Below are positions 26,615-34,300 of a DNA stretch of 62,995 nucleotides, in pieces (the stretch's first letter is position 1; the number at the start of each line of letters is the position of its first letter). A program made the position numbers and the translations under genes. The notes below the pieces were generated by a model that searched no databases, had not been told where the DNA came from, and saw only the letters and a program-made list of their open reading frames with translations. This DNA is from Clostridium sp. CAG:710. GTDB lineage: Bacteria; Bacillota_I; Bacilli_A; RF39; UBA660. Where the stretch lies: NCBI GenBank assembly GCA_000432595.1, contig HF996843.1, positions 1 to 62,995 on the forward strand, read 5' to 3'.

Positions 26615-26660
26615 ATATATCAAAGTCCGAATAGTTCGAACAGATTCGTCAATGGTGCCT
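26615..26660. repeat. left imperfect copy of the tRNA-Leu 3' end and flank
   Basis: ATATAT, AAGTC, TAGTTCGA and ATGGTGCCT occur here in the same order and nearly the same spacing as at 32919-32962, where they are the 3' end of tRNA-Leu and its downstream sequence. Roughly three quarters of positions match by eye. This may mark the left attachment region of the mobile element, or an older tRNA-derived duplication. Confidence 0.5.
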
Positions 26661-26743
26661 TAGGTAAGGACGTTTGGAAATTTTTATTAAGGCTAATTTC
26701 TATAACAAGTATACCATATTTTTCTTATTTTACAAAAAAACAA

Positions 26744-27193
26744 CTATTCATAATTAATTTCATGACAAATATTATTTTTATCGTATTCCTTGATTATGCT
26801 TTTTAGAGAATCCGGTTTTAATATATAATCATTCAAGTTTTTTAATTCAACCACTTTAAATTCCTGTCCCTTATCTTCCAATGCTTTAACATCGTCTATA
26901 TTATTTACTTCAGTATGATAAATAAATTCTATATTTTGAATTTTTTTATCTAACAAAAAATTTTCTTCTATACATATTAAGTTATATTCAGAATTAATTC
27001 CTAATTCCTCTAACATTTCTCTTTTAATAGCATCTTTACTACTTTCCAAATAGTTAACCCTGCCTCCTGGTAATAGCCAAAAATCTCTTCCAGCAACCCT
27101 AAAAAGAATCAGTTTTGTTTTTTCTTTATTAGTTATAATTGCTGAACACCTAACCAGGAACCTATATTCATCTTTTTTGAAATCTATATCCAT
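26744..27193 (-). CDS. NUDIX hydrolase
   Basis: 149 residues from the ATG at 27193, with AGGGATGAG upstream. The complete NUDIX box is present (GGRVNYLESSKDAIKREMLE followed by ELGI), so metal-dependent hydrolysis of a nucleoside diphosphate derivative is expected. The substrate is unknown. The start overlaps the preceding DUF2441-like gene region, which implies co-transcription. NUDIX plus histidine phosphatase is a common cargo pairing in accessory nucleotide-metabolism loci. Confidence 0.9.
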   Translation of the reverse strand: MDIDFKKDEYRFLVRCSAIITNKEKTKLILFRVAGRDFWLLPGGRVNYLESSKDAIKREMLEELGINSEYNLICIEENFLLDKKIQNIEFIYHTEVNNIDDVKALEDKGQEFKVVELKNLNDYILKPDSLKSIIKEYDKNNICHEINYE

Positions 27194-27204
27194 ATACTCA
27201 TCCC

Positions 27205-27795
27205 TCAAAAATTTGTACTATTTATAACTTCTTCAACTATAGCATCTCCTACAAATAAATACTCATTTATATTATCTTTTCTTTCTCCATTCCAATACAT
27301 TTTTGCTTGTTCCTTTTTTTTATTTAAAGAAATGTTTTGTCTTAATATAAAAGAGGCATCCCCAACAAAAATTTTCCCAGTTAATTTTAATTTTAAAATT
27401 TGAAAATTTCTTTTATTTGTTCTTTTGAAAATGCTGATCCAATCTTTAATTTCTTTTTTCGTTTTACAGACATATAAACATTTTAGTCTGGATGGCAAAT
27501 TAAAGTTTATTTCCTTTCTAACTTCTTCAAACATTAACTCTCTAGTAACCATAGCATCATCATTTACTGTTCTAAAAACAAGATTAGCAATACTATTATC
27601 AAATATCAAGTTTTGTTCCTTTTTCATATCAATTAAATATTGATTAGCATCTTTTTCCTTTTCTAAATGTTCTATATTATAAATATCATAATAAAAATTA
27701 TTAAATTTTTCACCAATTTTCAAAGTATCTCCAACTTTTAATTTTAGTCCTGTATTAATATGATAATAGATTTTATCAGTTATATTATTAATCAT
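27205..27795 (-). CDS. DUF2441-like protein
   Basis: 196 residues. Features of the DUF2441 family are an N-terminal IYYHINTGLKLKVGDTLKIG, a central RELMFEEVRKEI followed by NLPSRLKCLYVCK, and YWNGE plus EYLFVGDAIVEEVI near the end. Function unknown; members look like small enzymes or toxin-like proteins with an ART-related look, which I cannot confirm. It lies between the phosphatase and NUDIX genes of the mobile element. Confidence 0.65.
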   Translation of the reverse strand: MINNITDKIYYHINTGLKLKVGDTLKIGEKFNNFYYDIYNIEHLEKEKDANQYLIDMKKEQNLIFDNSIANLVFRTVNDDAMVTRELMFEEVRKEINFNLPSRLKCLYVCKTKKEIKDWISIFKRTNKRNFQILKLKLTGKIFVGDASFILRQNISLNKKKEQAKMYWNGERKDNINEYLFVGDAIVEEVINSTNF

Positions 27796-27825
27796 CAGTA
27801 TTTCGCTCCTTTTTTATTTACTACA

Positions 27826-28434
27826 CTAGTTATTTTTGATATTTTCTATGTTAACTAAATTATTATTATCATCAAAAGTTAACTTAAAAGTTTCACAATG
27901 TTCCCATACACCATCAAAGAAAACCTTTCCTTTAAACTTATAGCCATCAGTATAACCAATTTCACACCATTTACTAAACAAACTAGCCAAAGCTGTAGAG
28001 TGACCTACTATTAATATTTTTTTATCAGAAAAATTATTTAAAACTTCTGTTAAAGCTTCACTTTCCCTGCAAATAACATCATTTAAAGATTCCCCATTTG
28101 GCATTTTATAATTAAAATCATTAAATTGTCTCTCTCCAAAATCCTTTGGCTTTTCGTTCCAACTATTTATTCCAAATTTTCTTTCACCAAATCTCTCATC
28201 AATATAAATTTCATCTTTCGTAAAATATTTAGCTGTTGCTATTGCTCTTACATAATTGGATGAAATAACTACATCAAAACTATTAAACTCTACTTGCTTG
28301 CTTTTTTCTTTTGCTAATTTTTCTCCTTCTATTGTTAACCCCCATTTTTCATTTTGAATTTGTAAGGAATCTGAATTATTCATATTAACAGGTTTTAGTG
28401 CTTCCGAGTGCCTCATAAAATATATTATTTTCAT
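27826..28434 (-). CDS. histidine phosphatase (phosphoglycerate mutase-like)
   Basis: 202 residues. The catalytic motif is YFMRHSEA (RHS in place of the common RHG), the second catalytic region is ISSNYVRAIATA, and the distal His lies in LIVGHSTALASLF. The protein is a small phosphatase of the PGAM branch with unknown substrate. A truncated copy of its C-terminus persists at 26311-26418. It is cargo of the element, with the nested inverted repeats 28484-28550 just upstream. Confidence 0.88.
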   Translation of the reverse strand: MKIIYFMRHSEALKPVNMNNSDSLQIQNEKWGLTIEGEKLAKEKSKQVEFNSFDVVISSNYVRAIATAKYFTKDEIYIDERFGERKFGINSWNEKPKDFGERQFNDFNYKMPNGESLNDVICRESEALTEVLNNFSDKKILIVGHSTALASLFSKWCEIGYTDGYKFKGKVFFDGVWEHCETFKLTFDDNNNLVNIENIKNN

Positions 28435-28483
28435 TGTAATCTTCCTCTCATTTTATTTTTTATTAAAATTAGTCTAAAGGATT

Positions 28484-28550
28484 CAAAAGAGCATAGCTCT
28501 TTTGCACACCGTTATTGGCTCTGCCAATAGCGTAGTGTGTTACTCTTTTG
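28484..28550. other. nested inverted repeats with alternative pairing
   Basis: CAAAAGAGC / GCTCTTTTG form a 9-bp stem (28484-28504). A second hairpin (28505-28539) has CACACCG pairing with CG..GTGTG around a TATTGGC / GCCAATA core. A third copy of CTCTTTTG at 28543-28550 could replace the partner of the first stem. There is no T-run on the minus strand. It lies between two cargo genes and could be an attenuator, structured RNA or transfer origin. Confidence 0.55.
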
Positions 28551-28555
28551 GATTA

Positions 28556-29284
28556 TCAAAAAATAGTTTTTATAACTTTATCAGTACCATTTATCAATTC
28601 TTCTATTTCTTCCTTTAATGGTTCTCTTTGTTTTTTATGATCACAAAAGTTTCTTATATCACCTAAATGCTGGATAAATCTCCAATTAATAATATCATAA
28701 ATTTTTTCTTGTTTAAACAATTCATTATAATCATTTATACTTGGATCTTTTTTAGTAATTTTCAAATTATGATTTTTAACTATATTAGAGAAATGAGTTT
28801 CCAATATAACACCACATATTGCTCCGGAAGCTCTCAAATATCCATTTTTTAATAAATGTCTTGCTGAATCTAATTCATTATCAAACAATTCTGACTCTAA
28901 AATTCCTCTGACATCTGATAACGAACTATCAATTACCGTTTTTACTGAATCTAAAATGTTTAGTTGAATAGACATTTGAGTATATGCTACTGATTTTACA
29001 TTAAAACAAGAATTTCCAGCTCTGCTAACTGATATACCAGAAAAGTAATCAAATAATTTATATGTGCTCGGATCAATTGTTTTCCTTTTATCCAATTTAT
29101 AGCACTCTTTAAATTCTTCAAAGCGTTCAGGCAGCAATTGTTTTATAACCAGTAAAGATTGGCTATACCATTTTTGATATTTATTCATAATTATAATATC
29201 GTTTTTGCCTGTGGCAATTAATGGAACTAATTTAGAACCATCATCAAATAATTTTTCCAAATCTTTTTGTATTTTTTCTTTCAT
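28556..29284 (-). CDS. HEPN-like protein (possible RNase), element cargo
   Basis: About 242 residues from the ATG at 29284. The protein is all-helical. The C-terminal third contains LKNGYLRASGAICGVILETH and then RNFCDHKKQREP, giving an R-x4-H motif characteristic of HEPN ribonuclease domains, with a layout similar to DUF4145-type proteins. HEPN proteins often act as toxins or defence effectors. The N-terminal half is unrecognised and may be regulatory. No obvious nucleotidyltransferase (MNT) antitoxin is adjacent. Confidence 0.6.
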   Translation of the reverse strand: MKEKIQKDLEKLFDDGSKLVPLIATGKNDIIIMNKYQKWYSQSLLVIKQLLPERFEEFKECYKLDKRKTIDPSTYKLFDYFSGISVSRAGNSCFNVKSVAYTQMSIQLNILDSVKTVIDSSLSDVRGILESELFDNELDSARHLLKNGYLRASGAICGVILETHFSNIVKNHNLKITKKDPSINDYNELFKQEKIYDIINWRFIQHLGDIRNFCDHKKQREPLKEEIEELINGTDKVIKTIF

Positions 29285-29323
29285 AAGTTTGATCACTTCC
29301 TTGTATATATTTTAACATATTTT

Positions 29324-30571
29324 TCATAATTCTAAATCATCTTTAGAGTAATATTTATCAATATCTGCATAATTAAATAACTCATTTTCTTTATCAGTGT
29401 CTATTGCTATATCGTAAACATCATCTTTATCAAAATCTTCACTGTCATAATAGTCTTTTATTTCGTTTGTTGTGGCTTCTTTTACTTTGTCATTACCAAT
29501 TTGTAATAGTTCCCTGAAAAAGTTCTTTATTGCTTTTAAAATGGCTTTTATATAGGAAACAAGGTTATTATTTTCTTGTTCTAACTTCTGATTCTTAATT
29601 TTCAAATATTTAACTTCTTTTTGAATATTCTCATTTTCTTTTTCAAGATATTTATAAGATTTAGCGTAAGTATCAACTTCATTATAAACTTTTTGTATTT
29701 TAGGTTGTATCTCCATAATTTTTTTAGTTTCTTCAATAACTTTATTCATTGAGTCAAAAGTATCTTTTTTAATTTTTACATATTCTTTATCAAAAATAGT
29801 TTCTTTATTAGAAGTCATTTTAGTTTCTAGTTCTTTCATAGACTTATTTAACTTTTCATTTTTAGAAGTTAGTTCTATATTTAATTTTCTAGTAATCTTT
29901 TTATACTGCTTAATATCAATATGTTCATTATCTGAATTTTTAATCCCACGATCTAAATCATAACCATTATTTATCATTCGTTCATGGTATTTATCTTGTA
30001 ATGTAGATAAATAGTTTTTATCTTTCATGTAGTGTTTTTTAGAGATAGTCCACTTATCTTTATTACTTCTTTTATCAAATTTCTTAATCAAAGGAACTAC
30101 TACACAATGCAAGTGTGGTGTTTTTTCATCTAAATGAATTGTTGCATTTAATATTTGCCATTTCTCATAGCCAATATCTTCATAAACAAAGTTCATACAA
30201 CAATGTGCCCAGTTAACTATTTCATCTCTTGTCATATCTTTAAAGAACTCTTTATCACTTGTAAACAATAACTCATCTGCAACAACACTATTAGAATCAT
30301 CTAACATTTGATTAAAAGTTTTCTTTCTATTTTCACGTTCAGTTTTTTGCTTTTCATCATGTTGCTTTTTATAATCTTTAACTAAATTCATATAAGAATT
30401 GTAATAGTCTTTATGAGTAATAGGAACTAGATTTATATTGTTATGCGATTTACTTTTATCAATATCTGGATTAGATTTATATGCTTCTTTTGTTCTTGTA
30501 TTATGAGCACCAATTTGTCCTAAATCTTTTAATTTATTTATGGGTTCAACTCTAAATATGGCATAACTCAT
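29324..30571 (-). CDS. MobV (Mob/Pre) family relaxase
   Basis: 415 residues. Motif I is HNTRTKEAYKSNPDIDKSKS and the histidine motif is TIHLDEKTPHLHCVVVPL. Both are diagnostic of the MOB_V relaxases that nick oriT and pilot single-stranded DNA during mobilization. The C-terminal half is a long coiled coil. The start overlaps the stop of the serine recombinase (ATGA), the same coupling of recombinase and relaxase expected in a Tn4451-type element. No coupling protein or channel is encoded in the element. Confidence 0.93.
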   Translation of the reverse strand: MSYAIFRVEPINKLKDLGQIGAHNTRTKEAYKSNPDIDKSKSHNNINLVPITHKDYYNSYMNLVKDYKKQHDEKQKTERENRKKTFNQMLDDSNSVVADELLFTSDKEFFKDMTRDEIVNWAHCCMNFVYEDIGYEKWQILNATIHLDEKTPHLHCVVVPLIKKFDKRSNKDKWTISKKHYMKDKNYLSTLQDKYHERMINNGYDLDRGIKNSDNEHIDIKQYKKITRKLNIELTSKNEKLNKSMKELETKMTSNKETIFDKEYVKIKKDTFDSMNKVIEETKKIMEIQPKIQKVYNEVDTYAKSYKYLEKENENIQKEVKYLKIKNQKLEQENNNLVSYIKAILKAIKNFFRELLQIGNDKVKEATTNEIKDYYDSEDFDKDDVYDIAIDTDKENELFNYADIDKYYSKDDLEL

Positions 30572-32367
30572 TCTTCAATCGCCACCTTATCAGCATAAAT
30601 ATAGGTTATAGGTGGAACAGGCACTTCAATAATTCCATAATGCGTAACTTTATTTAATCCTTTTTTATTGATTAAAGGTATTAGTTTTAAAGGTTCATTG
30701 AATATATTTTCTCTTGTATATTTTAGGCAAAATTGATGGTCGTTATATTTTTCTTTTTGAATTTCTTGATAGTCTATTGGGTAATTAACTTGTAATCTTT
30801 TAATATGCGTTTCAACTTCTTTTCTAGTCATAGGAGCACATACTTCAACTTGCATAGTTTCTCCATTAACACTAATATCTTGAAAACGATTTATTGCACC
30901 TTTATTAAACAAATTAGCATATTCTTCAATAAATGTTTTTCTAAAGTTAATAGTTTTAATTTCTAGTTCATCATCTTTCTTAATTACTTCAATAGATTCA
31001 ATAAAACTCATAATTAGATCTTGTTTTTCAGTTATAGATAACTCATTCCATTTAATTTCAAAACTACTTTGATAAAGTGGATTTATTAGACATTTAATAC
31101 TTTCTAAATCTCGTTTTAACATTATATCTTCAAAGGTAAAGTTATATTGTTCTAGTTCTTGTTCTTCTTGTTGTTTCTTTTCAATATCTTTGATTCTGGT
31201 TTCTAAATATTCCTTGTCTTGTTTATATTCTTCCATATCAATTATTTTATTAAGGTAAGCATCTTTTAATCTAGTAATTTTATCTTTTAAAGTATTGATT
31301 TCTTTAATTAGAAGTTCATTTGTATTTTCTACTTTGTGTTTTAAAAGTGGAGCAAAGAATTGTCTAACTGTTATGTCATATTCAATAATCGTTGTAATTT
31401 GTTCTATTAAAAGTTCAATTAGTTTATCTTCTCTAATATAAGTTTTACATTCATTACATTGATAGTAAATATATTTCTTTTTCTTTCCACCTGGTGCTTT
31501 ACAAGCCATAACTCTTTTACAATGTGGACATATAATTTTTTGGAAAAAGATATAATCATTTCTTCTCGTATAATTTCTAGTATTTTTTCTTGATTGTTCT
31601 TGGCAATCTTCCCATAATTTTTTAGATATAATTGGTTCTACTACATTTTCATAAAGTACAGGTGTTCCGTTTCTACCACCACTTATAAAATCTCCTTTAT
31701 AAAGTGGATTAGATAATATTTTTAAAATTGTAGAATCATACCATTTTTTATTTAATATATTTTCATTATTCATTATATTAGCGATTTTTTGATAACTATT
31801 TCCTTTTAAATATAAATCAAAGATTCTCTCAACTATTTCACTTTCAGCAGGATTTATGATTAGTTTCTTATTATCTCTCATAAATCCTAAAGTTTTTCTT
31901 ACAGGAATATGTCCATCTTTAATTGCTCCAACCATACCAAACTTTGTTCTTTCTGATACTCTTTCTATTTCTAGTTGTGATAAGACAGTTAACATTCTAA
32001 CAAAGAATCTTCCGTTAGCAGTAGAAGTATTTATATCATCCATAGCACATTCCAAACTACAACCATGCTTTTCAAGTTCAGTAATTAAAACTTCTAAATC
32101 TCTAACACTTCTTGTTAATCTATCAAGTTTATAAGCAACTATTACATTTACATTATGTTTTTTAACATCTTCTAACATTCTTTTAAACTCTGGTCTATGT
32201 TCCATATCTTTAGCACTAATCCCAGCATCTTCATAAACATCATAAATATTATAATCTCTAAATTTACATAAATCTTTTAATTTTTCTAATTGTTCTCCAA
32301 GTGAATAACCCTCTCGGGCTTGATCTTCTGTACTTACACGACAGTATATTGCTGCATTCTTTTTCAT
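30568..32367 (-). CDS. large serine recombinase (TndX/TnpX-like)
   Basis: 599 residues. An N-terminal resolvase domain starts AAIYCRVSTEDQAREGYSLG, with the catalytic Ser in RVST, and contains VIVAYKLDRLTRS. A recombinase domain (NILNKKWYDSTILKILSNPL, YKGDF) follows, then a zinc ribbon (CPHC with CNEC) and a coiled coil, as in large serine recombinases of mobilizable and conjugative transposons. It catalyses excision and integration. It is preceded by a leader peptide/terminator arrangement (32396-32481) that probably limits expression. Confidence 0.95.
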   Translation of the reverse strand: MKKNAAIYCRVSTEDQAREGYSLGEQLEKLKDLCKFRDYNIYDVYEDAGISAKDMEHRPEFKRMLEDVKKHNVNVIVAYKLDRLTRSVRDLEVLITELEKHGCSLECAMDDINTSTANGRFFVRMLTVLSQLEIERVSERTKFGMVGAIKDGHIPVRKTLGFMRDNKKLIINPAESEIVERIFDLYLKGNSYQKIANIMNNENILNKKWYDSTILKILSNPLYKGDFISGGRNGTPVLYENVVEPIISKKLWEDCQEQSRKNTRNYTRRNDYIFFQKIICPHCKRVMACKAPGGKKKKYIYYQCNECKTYIREDKLIELLIEQITTIIEYDITVRQFFAPLLKHKVENTNELLIKEINTLKDKITRLKDAYLNKIIDMEEYKQDKEYLETRIKDIEKKQQEEQELEQYNFTFEDIMLKRDLESIKCLINPLYQSSFEIKWNELSITEKQDLIMSFIESIEVIKKDDELEIKTINFRKTFIEEYANLFNKGAINRFQDISVNGETMQVEVCAPMTRKEVETHIKRLQVNYPIDYQEIQKEKYNDHQFCLKYTRENIFNEPLKLIPLINKKGLNKVTHYGIIEVPVPPITYIYADKVAIEE

Positions 32368-32395
32368 ATTTCATCAACTCCTTTTTCCATAAAAA

Positions 32396-32440
32396 AGGGA
32401 GTCAAAAGCACTAGCACCAAACTAATACCTTTGACTCCTT
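32396..32440 (-). terminator. attenuator-type intrinsic terminator ahead of the recombinase
   Basis: An 11-bp stem (AAGGAGTCAAA with matching TTTGACTCCCTT on the minus strand, one G-U pair) encloses a 23-nt loop and is followed by six T residues, 29 bp before the recombinase start. The upstream arm is coding for the end of a 19-residue leader peptide, so translation could block hairpin formation. Confidence 0.75.
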
Positions 32441-32481
32441 AAATAACAATTATAAATTTTATGTGTTTCTCGTTTAATCAT
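32422..32481 (-). CDS. 19-residue leader peptide of the recombinase gene
   Basis: The ATG at 32481 is preceded by AGAGAGG at correct spacing and encodes MIKRETHKIYNCYLRSQRY followed by TAG at 32422-32424. Its last codons (RSQR) lie in the 5' arm of the terminator hairpin 32396-32440. A ribosome translating to the stop would cover that arm and permit readthrough; stalling or failure to initiate would favour termination. This is the layout of translation-dependent attenuators. Confidence 0.55.
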   Translation of the reverse strand: MIKRETHKIYNCYLRSQRY

Positions 32482-32588
32482 AGAAGTACCTCTCTTTCTA
32501 ATAAAAGACTAGATACTGCTTGCTTTTATTGGTTATTTATTCTATCACTTATTTTTCGTTTGTCAATTCCCCATTCGTGGAATAGGTA

Positions 32589-32864
32589 TTAGTTTTTATG
32601 AGTTTTAATATAATTTTCTAGTTTGCTAAAAGGTATATATTTCTCTAAAGTATTAATATAAACATTCTCACATTCATTAAAGAATAGATAAGTTATGTTA
32701 TTTATTTCTAACTTATGTGGTTCTATATAAGCAAGATTTGTTTTACTAATACTTATAATATTACCTTTAATTACTTTTGCTTTGATATTTAGAAATTTTA
32801 ACATATTCTTAATCCTCTTATTTAGTGTTTCTTCAATATCTAATTTTTTCTTTATTATTTGCAT
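32589..32864 (-). CDS. small hypothetical protein at the right end of the element
   Basis: 91 residues, starting MQIIKKKLDIEETLNKRIKN, with an AAGGAGTTGATT ribosome site. The first half is helical and basic, the second probably strand-rich (INNITYLFFNECENVYINTL). Not recognised. Its position between the recombinase and the tRNA gene suggests an element-encoded regulator or excision accessory factor, but nothing in the sequence proves this. Confidence 0.6.
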   Translation of the reverse strand: MQIIKKKLDIEETLNKRIKNMLKFLNIKAKVIKGNIISISKTNLAYIEPHKLEINNITYLFFNECENVYINTLEKYIPFSKLENYIKTHKN

Positions 32865-32893
32865 AGCTAATCAACTCCTTTCGAGCATATAAA

Positions 32894-32917
32894 AAAGGTT
32901 AACCGAAATTAACCTTT
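32894..32917 (-). terminator. intrinsic terminator of tRNA-Leu
   Basis: A 9-bp perfect stem (AAAGGTTAA / TTAACCTTT) with a 6-nt loop is followed by TTTTTTATAT on the minus strand, 38 bp after the tRNA 3' end. Confidence 0.88.
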
Positions 32918-32918
32918 C

Positions 32919-32962
32919 ATATATTTAAGTCGATTAGTTCGACTAATTTCCCTATGGTGCCT
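32919..32962. repeat. right copy of the imperfect repeat flanking the element (tRNA-Leu 3' end and flank)
   Basis: This stretch runs from ATATAT through AAGTC, GATTAGTTCGA and TATGGTGCCT into the tRNA-Leu 3' end. It corresponds to 26615-26660 on the other side of the element. The short palindrome GTCGATTAGTTCGAC is inside it. Confidence 0.5.
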
Positions 32963-33040
32963 GCGGTCGGACTTGAACCGACACGGTATTGCTACCATTG
33001 GATTTTGAGTCCAACGCGTCTACCATTCCACCACGCAGGC
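32955..33040 (-). tRNA. tRNA-Leu (anticodon CAA)
   Basis: An 86-nt cloverleaf with long variable arm. The acceptor 5' strand GCCTGCG pairs with CGCAGGC and the encoded end is ACCA. The T arm is GTCGGTTCAAGTCCGAC. The anticodon stem-loop TTGGACTCAAAATCCAA gives anticodon CAA, reading UUG. The class II variable arm supports Leu. Confidence 0.96.
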
Positions 33041-33047
33041 ATGAATC

Positions 33048-33073
33048 AATTATAACACAATTGTGTTATAATT
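33048..33073 (-). promoter_or_regulatory. tRNA-Leu promoter within a 26-bp perfect palindrome
   Basis: AATTATAACACAA followed by its exact reverse complement forms the palindrome. Its proximal half contains TGTTATAAT on the minus strand, an extended -10 element whose TATAAT (33049-33054) lies 8 bp before the tRNA 5' end. The same extended -10 is seen ahead of sufC (near 52764). Confidence 0.65.
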
Positions 33074-33078
33074 GTACA

Positions 33079-34299
33079 TTACTTTTTTTCTAAATTCCTA
33101 TTATGTTCAATTACTTCCCAACCCAAATTTTTATTAAATAACGCTATAACAGCACATCTAACATATCCTGCTAAAAATATTGGATTAAAAAATAATGCCT
33201 TAATTTTCATCTTTCGCGATAAATTTAATTTACCATCTTCTAAAATAAATAATATTGCTGTAAATATAACAAGAGCCATATATATTAACAAGCTAAAGAG
33301 AACTATCCTAATAATATTACTAACAACATCTGCCTTAATTACAATATCAGCAAATTTAGATATCAAATATAAAACAGCACCTATTACCATTAAAATATAT
33401 TGTCTTACACCAATTACTTCAGTAAGCTTAGAAGCAAAATTCTTATCATTTTTTGTAATAGAGCCCCTAATACTTCTAACATACTTTCTTCTGGCCTCAA
33501 AGTATCCCTTTATCCATCTAGTCCTTTGAGTAATACTCTTAGAATATAAAATAGGTTGTTCATCATAAAATTTAGCATCACAATTATAAGTAGTTGTAAG
33601 GTTATTTAAAACAGCATACAAAGTAAGTTCATAATCTTCTGTTAAAGAATGAAATGGATATCCACCTAAATTTTCTAACACTTCTCCTCTAATATAAAAA
33701 CCAGTTCCGGAAATAGTTAGTGTTCTAGTATCACTTAGTTTTTTTCTATTACTAAGTTCATTAATCATTGAAAAAGTAAGTGCTGAAGAAGCAGCCACCA
33801 CAGAATCATTTCCATTTTTACAATTTCTATACCCTATTCCAATATCATATCCAGCATTAATGCTCTTTTCCATATTTTTAACAAAATCAACATCCAAAAC
33901 ATTATCCGCATCCATTATAAAATAAGCATCATATTTTTTTCCACTATCTAAAATTTCTACAACCGCATCATTTAAAGCATATCCTTTTCGTCTAAGAGAC
34001 AAATCCTTTTTAAAAACAATTTTCATTTTATGCTTATGAACAATTGAAATAGTAGGATCATTTTTATCCTCAACAATTACATAAACATCTCCTGCTTTAA
34101 TCTTTCTTGTTTGATTTTCAATACTTATAAGTAAATCCTCAATAACTTTAGATTCATTTCTTGCTGGTATAAGTATTGCATATTTTCCATTATTTTTCTT
34201 AGAAGATGGCGTGTTATGATTTTTTTTTGATGTAAACCATAATATCATTGAAATTAAAAAACCCGTAAAAATTAAAACTATACCAATTATTCCTATCAT
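33079..34299 (-). CDS. family 2 processive-type membrane glycosyltransferase
   Basis: 406 residues. An N-terminal membrane helix is followed by a GT2 domain: YAILIPARNESKVI, FIMDADNVLD (DxD), SLTEDYELTLYA and the QRTRWIKGYFEARR motif of processive enzymes. Three C-terminal membrane helices follow. This is the architecture of IcaA/HAS-like or beta-1,6-GlcNAc transferases, so it probably makes an envelope polysaccharide from a UDP-sugar. The substrate cannot be read from sequence. It lies 1 bp from the upstream CmpB-family gene. Confidence 0.88.
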   Translation of the reverse strand: MIGIIGIVLIFTGFLISMILWFTSKKNHNTPSSKKNNGKYAILIPARNESKVIEDLLISIENQTRKIKAGDVYVIVEDKNDPTISIVHKHKMKIVFKKDLSLRRKGYALNDAVVEILDSGKKYDAYFIMDADNVLDVDFVKNMEKSINAGYDIGIGYRNCKNGNDSVVAASSALTFSMINELSNRKKLSDTRTLTISGTGFYIRGEVLENLGGYPFHSLTEDYELTLYAVLNNLTTTYNCDAKFYDEQPILYSKSITQRTRWIKGYFEARRKYVRSIRGSITKNDKNFASKLTEVIGVRQYILMVIGAVLYLISKFADIVIKADVVSNIIRIVLFSLLIYMALVIFTAILFILEDGKLNLSRKMKIKALFFNPIFLAGYVRCAVIALFNKNLGWEVIEHNRNLEKK

Positions 34300-34300
34300 A

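Larger units (their letters stand above)
26661..32918. mobile_element. Tn4451-like integrated mobilizable element (boundaries approximate)
   Basis: A large serine recombinase and a MobV relaxase occupy one end, the combination found in Tn4451/Tn4453-type mobilizable elements. The other genes (NUDIX, DUF2441-like, histidine phosphatase, HEPN-like, small unknown) look like cargo. There are no mating-channel genes, so transfer would need a helper T4SS. The right side stops at the tRNA-Leu terminator, the left near the imperfect repeat at 26615-26660; exact ends are not proven, since serine recombinases of this group need only a short core. Confidence 0.6.

Noticed and set aside
26651..26690. Second tRNA gene at the left repeat
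   Set aside because: GGCACCA resembles a tRNA 3' end, but no matching D arm or anticodon arm could be found upstream.
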